From Cruorifilaria tuberocauda (taxonomy: Eukaryota; Nematoda; Chromadorea; Rhabditida; Onchocercidae): a DNA stretch of 64,000 nt. The DNA lies in the NCBI GenBank assembly GCA_013365365.1, contig JABVXU010000006.1:434001-498000 (forward strand), read 5' to 3'. Shown piece after piece: positions 15,657-27,000 of this stretch. The notes under the pieces were generated by a model. That model was not told the origin of the DNA, did not search any database, and worked only from the letters and a program-made list of their open reading frames with translations. The position numbers and the translations under genes are program-made. How positions within the stretch are numbered: the stretch's first letter is position 1; every line of letters starts with the position of its first letter.

Positions 15657-16533
15657 ACTACTGTTTCTTTTCCATAACGGATTTTCTCTGAAGCCGAATT
15701 ACGTGCTAAGTTATGTCTTAAAATACTATGAAGTAGGCTGAATTGCAAGTCTTGTCCCTTGTCCTAGATAAAATTTAGAACAAGACCTCATTCTTAACAA
15801 ATAAATATGAGGGGAAGCCAAAAGAATCGGAAGTGAACTGTTCTCCGTTAATCATCCTATATGTTACGTCTCAAAGCAAATAATAAGTATGAAATTGAAT
15901 AATTTTATGAACGAAGACATGCCGATCTTATCGATTCTATAAAAGTCTTTACTCTCCTTCAGCCTTAGGCTCACTATTCCATATGTGTGTATATTGTTGC
16001 AGCGAGGAGTCGGTTATCGATCTCAATTAATCACTCTGATAGCTCAGAGGGTATGGGAACAATTCTCGTTCTTTTCCTGATAGTTATAGCAGAATTAAGG
16101 GCTCGTATTCAATAGCAAAGATAGCATGACATTTTGTAATATATTCAACCTTCCATCTGATTTTCAAGTTCAGACAAGTCTAATAATCATACCGAAATGT
16201 CTTCCGCCGCTTGCAGACAATTTCCGAAAGATTTACGTTATATAAAATAAAGAAATATGATGAAAATCGCTATTTTCTGCTGATCATTTCTTTGAAATTC
16301 TAAAACTTTCTTTGACTTGAAATTACTTATCTTCAATGTTAATATGAGTGTCTTATTAGTGCATAAGTTTGAACTGTAAGGTCAGTGTTCAGCTTTTTTT
16401 GCCTCCGCACGTTCAAATCTCAATGATTTTAGTACTTAATGAGTGTAATAATATATTGTACATAGCAGTTTGTGTCACTGCCCATTTTTTGTTATCTAAC
16501 CTAAAATCGATTGTGTTTACAGTCATAATCGTA
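15657..16533. other. Divergent intergenic region
   Basis: It separates the start of the LDL-A protein (-) from the orphan 251-residue gene (+). It should hold both promoters and perhaps a missing first exon of the LDL-A gene. No coding segment was convincingly identified. Confidence 0.5.
16512..16522 (+). promoter_or_regulatory. Probable spliced-leader acceptor before 16534 ATG
   Basis: TGTGTTTACAG lies 11 bases before the ATG at 16534, which is the usual arrangement of a nematode trans-splice acceptor. No upstream exon in frame was seen. Confidence 0.45.
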
Positions 16534-18986
16534 ATGGAATTCTCAAATGACGTGGATGTCCAACTTGCTGCTGCAGTTGCGTGTTGTTTCCAAAATATTC
16601 AAAACTTCCAGTGGGTGAGTGTTCTGTCAAATTATTTCTCGATTTGGACCACTCTTATTATTGCTGTTGTTTAAATATGATGCAATTTCAAATCTTTTCC
16701 AATAAGATATAAGGGAGAGGACGGAGGAGGAAGCGAAAGGAAAATAGCTTCTTTTCAGCGGGTTCATCGGTTCATTTAATGTTTTCGTGAAAGTTAATCA
16801 TTCTGTCAAACTGTAGATAACAGAAAGTACGAACATGCAACAATTAGAAAATTTTCAAAACACCGAACAGTTTGCGCGAAATAATTCTTTATCAAAAACT
16901 GTGATATCGGATTCAATACCAGTAGGACGCCATAAAGCGCAAATCTATGTAAACAGGTAAATTTTATCACAACATTTCATTTAAGTTTCTTCCTTTTGAT
17001 TACATTTTACGGTAATCTAATTATTATCAATTCCTCTATAATCTTATTTAATTGTACAATGCAATGGAAGAATACTCATAATCAATTATAAATGATATTT
17101 TGACTTAGTAATAATTAATAAATTTCGCAATGTTTAATTATCTTTCTTTCTTGGGCATAAAGTTTTTGTGATGATGACAGTGCTATGTTAACTTTACCTC
17201 ATATTAGTAGGAGAGAAAATAATCACTCTTATCTTAATGATTAAGATGATTGTTTCTTTTTACGTTGCTACCAATCAAATTGCATCAAAATTATTTTTTT
17301 TTTGGTTCAGTGTTTCCAAGATTCCGAATAATGTTAAGTAATGTTAAGGATTCCGAATCGAATAATATTGTCACAGTGTTCGCGGAGTGAGCGGAGCAAT
17401 AAAAAAATAGGTATTCCATCTAAGATTGCTGAATGGAAAAATAAACTAGACCATTTAAGTTTTTTATACAGGTGAGATTGTTGTCATTTTTAGTTGGTGT
17501 TTCTTTGTATGGATATTCTGAAATGAATCTGGTTCAGGCGTTCTCCCTATTGATTTTGATGAACTATTAGACGTCGTTGATGAATAGTATGAGAGAAACA
17601 AAGCTTATACAAATAAGGAGAAAAGATATAACACTATCAGTGTTTTTCGTGCAATTTCATCCTGGTGACAGCTAGTATGTTCCCAATATTTTGAGCAAAC
17701 TTTATAACAAACAGTTTTACTGTCCTTTAATGAAGAATCACAATGTAAAGATTCGAGATCGCGTTTTCCGTCCACAATAGTATAGTGGACTTAGCAAGGA
17801 ATCAAAGTTTCTCATACTGAAAAATAAATAAGTATTATTGAAAAAATTTTATCAAAAAATAATGCATATATTCTGTAGTTTTTAATTTATATATCAAATG
17901 GAAAAAAACGGGTGCTGAAAAAGATTGGTATTCTGATTGCTTGCAGAGTTTAATTTCTTTTTATTCTCCGAATTATGAATTTTCCTGCTGATTAAGTTCG
18001 TACATTTCTTTTATTGTGATATTTCAGCTCACTTAGCAACGGTACCATGTCTGCAGTACAAATCTGTGCAGAACTCGATATAGAATTTCGTGGCCTAATT
18101 ATCTTTTTGTGCTACACTTCATCCACGAGAAGACCTATAACAGTTTTTGATCCCGTGGAGGTCTATGCTGGATCATTGGTGAAACTGCATCAGTACTGTG
18201 TAGTTGGTGCTAATAATGTAGGTCCCAAAAAAATTGTTTCAGTGGGAAAAGTACATGACTGCCATTGTTTGGCTTGGAATTAATGCTTTTTCTGATTCGT
18301 GATTTTTAATTTTAATTTTTTGAGCTGATAGGTTTTTCGTTATTGAATGACAAATCCGAATACTTTTTGATACCGAAAGCGTCAAGATTATTATTGAAAA
18401 ATTGTACTCATGCAGCATCTAGGGATATGCGTTGTTGTCTGCCTTTATTTCTTTCATGTTAGATTTTTCTGTGTTATTTGTAGGGTTCCGAAAAGGTTCT
18501 ATATGTAGCAATACATGAAGTGATATCGTTCTGGCTTCGATTTCTACACCGTAACAATTTAAATAAATACGATCGGTTTTGGCTCCATACACGAGCTGTT
18601 ATCACTCAAATGTTTAGGAACATCATTATACAAGAATGCATTCTTGCTATTAAACATAGTTTGGCCTCAATGCTTAAAGAGTAGGTTATCTTTTTCAGCA
18701 TATAACGACATGCTTATTTTCTAATACATACAAATTAGTTAATAATAAAAGAAGTATTATCTTAATCAAGTCTTGCAATTGAATCAGCACTGATTTTGAC
18801 TAGAAGAACTGACGGAAGTAACCTGAAAATCGTTGAAAACTTATATCGCCGTATTATGATCATTCATTTAGGTTAACAATGCTCCTTCTGGAAAGTAGCG
18901 AATATAGCTATGGCTTTTACGCATGCGAACAAATGGAATACTTGATGACTGTGTTGTCACATCAAACATCACATGTTAGCTACTAA
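16534..18986 (+). CDS. Uncharacterised 251-residue protein (five exons)
   Basis: Exons 16534-16614, 16817-16956, 18028-18250, 18484-18680 and 18872-18986 connect with matching phases (0, 2, 0, 2) and reasonable splice sites; the total is 756 bases including the stop. The protein starts MEFSNDVDVQLAAAVACCFQ. A polar segment of about 60 residues follows, then a hydrophobic core (EFRGLIIFLCYTSSTRRP, EVYAGSLVKLHQYCVVGANN). The C-terminal half looks helical (VISFWLRFLHRNNLNKYDRF, FRNIIIQECILAIKHSLASM). I recognise no domain and see no signal peptide; the hydrophobic stretches are too short to be clear membrane spans. Two earlier in-frame stops in introns 3 and 4 are removed by splicing. The MCRS1-like gene follows on the same strand 597 bases downstream. 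Confidence 0.72.
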
Positions 18987-19493
18987 GCAATTCGGTATAA
19001 TGCATTATTCGCCGATACTCTGTATGAAAGATTTTTATTGAGCTGCCATCTTCTAATATAACTTTCATGTATTTCATTGACCTCTATGTGTGGAAAATTT
19101 TTTATCTCCGTTCACCGTTCACTGAAATGTTTATGCTTTGCTGTAACTGATTTTATTAACTGTTCAGTAATAAATAAGTTGCGAAGACTAAACATCTGAG
19201 TTCATTTGTCGTAATTTTTTCGCATTAATGCATCTTTTTTGATTTTCAGTCTCATATATTACATTTTTAGTTTCTCAGAAACTATATTTGATCAATAGGC
19301 ACTTGCCCCACACACTCCTCATACCAGTGGCCTCCTAAAGATTTTCAGAAAGATGATGTTACCTTCATTATTAAGGGCAATAGTTAATCTGGCGCCATCG
19401 CTTTCCGGAATTGGCGACTTGGAAAATTTATACTACCACTTTTCTGTAACTGTGTGTATTGTTAATTTCAAGTCTGAGATTGTGAGGTTCTGT

Positions 19494-19520
19494 GGGGAGT
19501 GGGGGGTGGGGGGGAGAGGG
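19494..19520 (+). promoter_or_regulatory. G-quadruplex-type G run upstream of the MCRS1-like gene
   Basis: Four tracts of 3 to 7 G are separated by loops of 1 to 3 bases if the second tract is taken from 19501. This fits the G3+N1-7 pattern and stands out in an otherwise AT-rich window. It ends 63 bases before the ATG at 19584. Confidence 0.6.
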
Positions 19521-19570
19521 TAATGTGTTGTATTCCTTCCACCGGTGATATTTTTTAATTGAATTGAGGC

Positions 19571-19577
19571 ACTTTAG
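19571..19577 (+). promoter_or_regulatory. Probable spliced-leader acceptor of the MCRS1-like gene
   Basis: ACTTTAG followed by six bases and the ATG at 19584. The close spacing to the start codon favours trans-splicing over cis-splicing. Confidence 0.45.
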
Positions 19578-19583
19578 ACTTCG

Positions 19584-22500
19584 ATGGATATAACGAGAGA
19601 GGAACCTATTCGGAAATCCACAATTTCCAATCCATCCGTGCCGCAGCCATCTGCTGTGAAGTTTAATGCTCCAGATAACAGGTAAGGTATTGGGACTTCT
19701 CTCAAAAATTTAGTCATTGTTTAGCTAATGCTGCAGTGAAGTCCCATTGTAGCTCTTATAAGATTTATATCTAACTTAAATTTGAGACTTATACACTTGG
19801 ATACACTTCTCGATGGTTTAATAATGTAAGATCCTGTTGAACTTTAGATTTTCGAAAGACGAGTCAAGATTCTTTACAATTTGTTACATGAAGGATGATA
19901 GAATCAAGAACCTGGTGTTATCTTTCAGCTTTAGTAAGTTGAGCGTATGATATGAAAAGGTAAATGAGTAAGAAGAAAATAAGTTCAAGAATATAATTTA
20001 AAAGTTGCTTTTTTTATGAACAAACAGAATAAGACTGAAAAAATGCAAACACTGAACATTAATAAGCAAGATTTAGAGACTTATACGATGAAAGTGGTTC
20101 ACTGAAAGTGCGTCGTTCCAATCGAGAAATTCGAAAACCCAAATTTGATGACGAAATTGTTGATAGTATTTCCACGGCTAAAATAATGCAAAGAAAGCGT
20201 CCAAGCGCAGAAAGGTTACATCATTCTCCGGAAGCTGTAGATCGTTTTGCGGTACGCTTGTGTTTATCCAGAATATTTTTCAATGTTGATGAGCACATTT
20301 TCGGCATCACTTTGATTTGGAAATTCCAATCGAGCATAACGTTGTAGGTTGGCTTAACTGCTAAATAGCTGTTTGTTTTCACTGTAGGAAAAAACTCAGA
20401 CGATGACTCGAGTGAAACTTAGCAAGAGGCAATGGCGTACTACCGAAACCAGCATTGGAGTTCCTGTTGAAGTTAAAAGCTTCAAGAAATTTCCAGGAAA
20501 ACCTGTTTGTCAGATGCAGTCTACTATTTTTACTGATAAAGTATGCATTTCGTAATGCCTAAAGTACTGGAAATTTGAAATCCTGGAAGCTAAAATTAGA
20601 GCATCTTACTGAAGTCAGAAAAGAAATATTTCTTCTAACAAAGTGTTTTACAGAGATTTTTTGGTGTATAAACAATAAAATTTATGCGTTTAATAATTTA
20701 AACAATATAATCATGATTTTATTGAACATTTAGGTTGGTTTTTTAACTTATTAAGAAGTTTATATATTAACGAAACTTTCTAGAAAAGACGTGAACGATC
20801 TGCAAGTAAAGAAGCGCGAACAAAAGAATTGACAACTTTAGCATCACATACTGCAAATCTCGGTATTGGGTTAACCGAATCATTGAAGAAATGGACTGCA
20901 TTGGATGATGTTGCTCTTATAACAGCAGTCACTCGGGTATGATATCTAACAACATCTCATAACAAAATAAATTCACAAAAATTTTATCTTTGTGGAATCA
21001 TTTACCGGTTTAGATTTTGAATTATCTTCGAAGCAAGCAATAGAAACAAGATTATTTATCGCAAAAAAAATGTTTACAAAATATATTTATCGAAAATTTA
21101 GGTAAGTAGCCTTGCTGCTGTTCACGGGGCTGTTCGTTTTTCACGGCCGTTTACTCGAGCTGAGATTGAAGAAAGGTGGTATGAATTGCTGTATGATGAG
21201 GTTTTCTTTTTTAATTGAACTTTGAAGAAATGTGTATACTTATACAAAGAATGAACTAGATAAAAATCTGGGATTTCGATAGCTTTATTGTCTAATTGAT
21301 ATTATTAACTATCGGGATTGCTTAAGTTTCAAGCGTAATGCTCTCATTACCAAGTAATGCTCTTTATAAAGTAAAGATGATGTGTTGGCACTCTCTTTAT
21401 TTTGTTCTTCTTTTGGATGTGGTGTATAAACAAGTTGGTTTTGATGTTGTTGCATTTAATAGTACTCCTTAACATATTTCTTTCTAGCATTTTTCCTACC
21501 TTAGTTTGCATCAAAATTTCTATATGATTTGAGCTGAGTTATAATACCAATTGTGGACTAATTCGCCAAACAACAGCTTAATTATCGAATGCTATTATTC
21601 GCTAGTAAAGCTATCATTAGAACATGTCTACTTTATCATCTACATAACCTGTTGAACAATTTTAATTCCTAACAAATGTGAGGTTGGAGGATAACGCTCC
21701 TTATCTTCCACAAACATGCATCTAATATTACTCAGTAGTTTACTTGGTATGTTCCACCATTTCATTTTTAGGGGTTAAATCCATATTTAACCTTGCTTGT
21801 TCTAGACAACAGTAAATTTCTGGTAGACATATAAGATTATGAAAATAAATTGTTAGGATTTGGTATTTGAAGTAGCTAAATGAAATGTTGCTTGACTCTG
21901 CTTAAAATTTTAATATTGATTTTCTTTCATTCCTGTTACAGCGGCTTTTTCCAGACGGGAATCTTTTAAAAAATGAACTATAATTGTTGCAAACGTTTAA
22001 ACGAGGATTTAACTCTTCAGGCTGCTTCGAATATCGCAAAGAGGCGAATTGTAGATCTTTCTGTGGAGACCATTAATTCAGTGCAGTCAAGAACTGTCTT
22101 CACTGTTGAAGAAGAAGAGCTGCTATCAGCCATTCCGTCTACGACTGCTGGTAGTGACCTGGCTGTGTTTGAACAGGTTAGACTTATTTCTAATGGGCTA
22201 CTGCATTTCTTAATTACTCCCTAATTTCGAATTTATTGGAGTTTCCCTGATCGAATTTTAGTGGTTCCTAACAAATCGAATTAACTTCAGTACAGATCTA
22301 AAATATAATTATCAGTTTCAACATAAAAAAGTCGGCAGATAGATAACGAAATTAATTATAAATAGTACAGAAATAAACCATTAATAGAATTTTGTGTAAT
22401 CTCTACAAAAATTATTCAGGGAATTTCTTTATTTTGCAGGTGTTACGACGAAATAAGGAAGCATTCCATCATGCACGCACTGCATCTGTTCTACAGCAGC

Positions 22501-23831
22501 ATTGGTTGGAAATGAAAAATTGGGATTTATTACAAGATCAAAAGAAAGCTAGCAATCGTGTGCTAGATTTTGCGGAAATTGAGCAAAGCTTAGAATGGAA
22601 TGGCGGTTGGGATCGGCATATTAGTTTCGAAGAAACGCGTTTATGTAAGGCAGCAGTTTTGGCTGAACGTGCTTGGCTTGAATGGGAAAAAGTAATTTTT
22701 TGTGCTCCAGAAGATATCCATAGTATATGTTTTTTCATTTTTCGAATCAAACAATATTAAAAATAAACGTATTACTACTTATTTTGAACGCTCATAGCGT
22801 TCGCTTTTCATTTGATGAATTTCTAGGTACATGTTGAAGCCGTTAGTGGAATATCCGACGATTCACGAATGGGCGAGGGTGTTTGGGGTGTTTTAAAAGG
22901 GCGTGTTGTGCGTTATTTGCTGCGAGGCGAAACTATTTTAATAGGTCGCAACACACAATTTCATAGTGTATGTTCTTACTATGATTCCAACAAATAAAAT
23001 GTAAAGCAAAATTCATGATACATTCATAATATACGTGTAGTTTTGCTTGGTACATGCCTAACGCCTAACTTCACATATTGATTATGATTCTCGAGCACAT
23101 TTGTGGTGGTAACAATAATTTAGGAAAGTCATTTATTCTTTGAATAGGAGCTGAAATCTGTACATAAAAATACATCTTTGGTTGAGCATAGCTTTGTTAT
23201 CTGTTATGCATCATGAAGAAACTTGCACTCGCAGATTATGAAAATCTAACCGATTAAATCACATTTGAAATATATATATATATAACACAAAGTTTTTAAT
23301 AAGTGGAAAGGTAGGTGAATCTTCCACAAATGTCCTTGTAAACTACTTGAATCGTATTTCAATCAGTAATTCTACTGATACTAACAAAAAAAAACGGATT
23401 AGCAGACTGCATTCTGACAATGAATTTTAAATAAGTTAGCGTAGTTACAGAGCTACTCATAAACTAAATTTCAGGTTGATATTAATTTGGCTCTAGAAGG
23501 ACCAGTTGCGACAGTCAGTCGAAAACAAGCCATTTTGAGAATAACACAAAATGAGCGAGCGAAGATTGTGGAAATATCTAATGTTGGAAAGCCTCCAGTA
23601 TATGTCGACGGTAAAACGCTGCTAAATGGTGATAAAACTAGATTATGTAGTAATGGGCTGATAGAAATTGCTCAAATACGGCTTCAGTTGTTCATCGCTG
23701 TACCGAGTACCAATAACGATGAAAACAGTAGTACAGGCAGCAAACAACAAATTGGAACCAAAACAGCATCAATCGAACAACCGTTTAAAATATTATCATC
23801 CGTTGTCCTACCACAGCCATTGGCGTTTTGA
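19584..23831 (+). CDS. mcrs-1: Microspherule protein 1 (MCRS1)-like, C-terminal FHA domain
   Basis: Nine exons: 19584-19681, 20071-20251, 20388-20540, 20784-20936, 21102-21200, 22006-22176, 22440-22691, 22827-22967 and 23475-23831, giving 534 residues (human MCRS1 is 462). The N-terminal half shows the family's basic segment ([19 protein letters not shown]) and the MCRS_N signature ([32 protein letters not shown]), then [16 protein letters not shown] and [14 protein letters not shown]. The FHA domain is at about 390-475: [30 protein letters not shown] and [16 protein letters not shown]1 is a subunit of INO80 and NSL chromatin complexes and also acts at spindle microtubule ends; FHA binds phospho-threonine. 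The Arg and Ser in IGRNT and SRKQ expected for phosphopeptide contact are present. The acceptors of exon 2 (GCAAG) and exon 6 (ACGAG) are non-standard, so those two boundaries are tentative. Confidence 0.91.
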
Positions 23832-24032
23832 ATATCGATGATCCATCTTTATTATGTATTCGATATAGTTGCAAAAGACTCTGCTGGTAGTCTAGAATAT
23901 TTTATTTCTAATTGATTTTTAAAATTTTGCAGATGCCTTTATGTTTGAAGATAAGCAGTTTTATGATCATTTGTGGTTGATTTATATGTTGGTGATTTCT
24001 CGTGATTTTTAAACAAAAATGAAAGAAAGAAA
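23832..24032. other. Short convergent 3' region
   Basis: Only 201 bases separate the stop codons of the MCRS1-like (+) and EAT-16-like (-) genes, so their 3' UTRs probably overlap as antisense RNAs. Confidence 0.5.
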
Positions 24033-27000
24033 TTACCTTTGTGTTTGCGCTTTTACTACAGAGAGAGAATCCGAACTGAGCTGTTTTGGAAGTGAAATAT
24101 GGGAATTGTCATCACGACTTAGTTTATGCTGTTTGGCCGCAGCCGGCATCTTCCTTTGGTTACCCATATTGAATACGAAATTTCTCCAACCAAGACGCCT
24201 TGAACCCTGCAACGCGTTATTATTAAAATTTAATTATGGTACATAAATTTTCAAATATATTAATTACACAGATGTCGGAATCATTTAATTTGACAGAATT
24301 ACTTGTTGTTGAGCTGCTGAAAGTACTCCTCTATAGATTTGGGAACGTAAAAATCGTGGATATGAGTCTTTGCTCATCAAGGTGAATATATGCTCTTCAG
24401 CTGGGGAAAATGCATGTCGCCTGGCTACTGACTTATCCTGCAGTGATTTCATTGTGGCATCTAAAGTTCGTGAATCAACATTTACCTGGAAATAAAAAGT
24501 TAACAGTTGTGCTTCATTATTAATTAACTATTCTACCCAATTCTAAATACGAGGTAATGATGTGATAGAGGTTTTTTTCTTAGAGAGATAGACGGGAGCT
24601 GGATTCTTTCTCTTGAAAGTTTCATACACTAAAACCACTACCATGATCAAAAAATTGTTTATTTAAAACGATGTCGTCGACGAAACAAGACATGGTTAAT
24701 TGCGCAATATCAACTGCCTATTTGAAAAACAAATATAATTGCAACAATTCAGTAATTAATGTCGAAAAATATACCTGGCAAGGAGCACCAGATGATAAAA
24801 ATTCTTCAAAAATATACTGTGCTTTCCTTTCTACTTGTTCATTTGCAGAAAACTTCAAATCCTGAATAGCCATCCAAAACCGTATATTTTCAGAGGAAAA
24901 CTCGCTTTCTAGGAATGTTTCAAGAACTTGTCGTCCAATCGGATCACGAACTAATTCCTGCACCGAAAGGCCCCATCGTTTAACCCGTCGTTCAGTCGGT
25001 ACTTCAACCCTATAATGGTCTTGCGCAAAGTAGCTTTTTAAAATTTAACAGAATGACACAGATATCAAGATACTTTCGGGAATGAAAATTTTCCTAGTAT
25101 GCCACTATTTTTACTTGAAAGTGTACATAACAGTAGGCCGTTTTTTTATTTTGTCAATAAATGAATGAGTCGTAAACCTAATAACTAATATACATTCATC
25201 GAGAACAATAAAATAAAATGCTTAAGAGAAACTTTAAAGCTGTCCCATTTATTTAATTAGTGAATATCTTTCACTCTGCTTTTACAGGTTAACCGTTAAG
25301 AAATAATATTTACTGACTGCAGGACAATACACTATTATGCAAAATTATTTTTATACTGATAAATACAACAGAAAACTTACGAGTCAGTATTTAGCACCCA
25401 TAAATTAGTGTCATCAGATATCCACGGATTACTAGGTTGTGGAGTTGACATAAAAGGATCATAATCATGGAATTGCTCACACCAAGATACCATTCTAAAT
25501 TTTATTATTCATTTGATATCTTTAATTTAAGAGCACGTGGTTGCATTTAGCATATCATTTGTAAGAAATAGAGAACATCCAGCATGAGTTATCTCAATCT
25601 ATATTAAAATAAGTGGTACATCATTTTTTTCATGTTCACATCTTATATTACTGACCGCAAACGATTCTTTATACCCTAACATTTCACACAATGTTTCGCA
25701 TCTCGTGCTTTTTGCAGTCAGAAAGCCAATCTCATTTTTTGATTTGTTTTATAAAAAACCATAAAGATAAGCAAAACACAATAAATGCTTACGTTTCACT
25801 TGCTTTCATAGCTTTCAGCCATGGTTTCGTTTTCAAAGTGAATCTTAATCGTTCCAGTTCTCTGCGATAAGCAGTGGCAGTACATTTACGCAATTTCTTT
25901 TCTCTTTTCTAAAATCGTGCAATTTAAAAAAATAAAATGTTGAATAAGTGCTATACTATGGGAAACACATCTAAATGTTGTGAAACTGTCCATTGGGTGA
26001 AATGCTTTCTTACCATCGAAGTTGAAATAATGTTAAAAAATTCCATTTTTGTAATATTAAGTTTATTGTCGCCAGATGGCAAACAATAGGCTAATAATTT
26101 TAGCTTAATGTTCAATTATTACTAGAAAGTGCTCCATCGTCAAAATATCCCAGCATGACATATCAGACCAAATTTCAGAACGAAAGTTTTTACTTTTTTA
26201 ATTTCTATAAACTTTTGGGTGAAAGATTAACCTGAATATGCTGTTCGAGACAATTTGTTTGTCCAGGCCTTCGAGTTCTCCAAAATGCTCTTTCTTCACT
26301 GTCATATACAACTTTGTCACTCTTTTTTTTTTCCTGCAAACATGTTTTTTCATTATTTTGCCAATCGGAAGATTAATTACTCTTCAAGTTTACAGTAAAT
26401 TGCTCAGTACTGAACTTATTTTTTAATTATAAAACCGACTTTTTGTGTTAGTCCTTGAGCAAGCATGCATCACGATCAGTGTTATCATTATTATATATAC
26501 ATATTGATTTCATAATGTAAAGATAAAATTTAGTTTATTTAGTGACACTTTCAACAACTTAAAAATGTTCAGTACAACAATTATTAATTGATTAATAAAG
26601 CGATAAAAAACAACTATCATAAGTATCATGAAATAACAGACCTTTTGGATTTTCAGTTGCATTTCTGCTTGAACAGTAATAAAATCCCACATATGACCAA
26701 GAAGCTCAAGAAGTTTATTGTATGCTTCGACTTCATCCTCTTCCAAGCCGTGCTTCTGCTCATTTCGCATCAGTCGCTTATTAAGATAAATGGCTGAAAA
26801 CAATACATTTCAATACATTACCAATAAAAGTTTCTCCCTAAACTTCCGTCAATGGACAAAAAGATCTTTCATTATTCTAAAACACACGAAACATAACAAT
26901 GTGGAATGAAATTAAATAATACTCACTATGGGATTATAATCAATAGAAAATCTTACCATATTCTACATTATCAGTGTGGCTGGTATGTGAGGGCCAGAAA

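Larger units (their letters stand above)
18987..19583. other. Intercistronic region with a G-rich block
   Basis: It lies between two plus-strand genes. It contains 3' UTR sequence, the G run at 19494-19520 and a likely spliced-leader acceptor at 19571-19577. No coding frame was found. Confidence 0.6.

Noticed and set aside
18028..18283. Third exon of the orphan gene read to its own stop at 18283
   Set aside because: Splicing at 18250 connects in phase to two further open exons, giving a better-supported longer protein.
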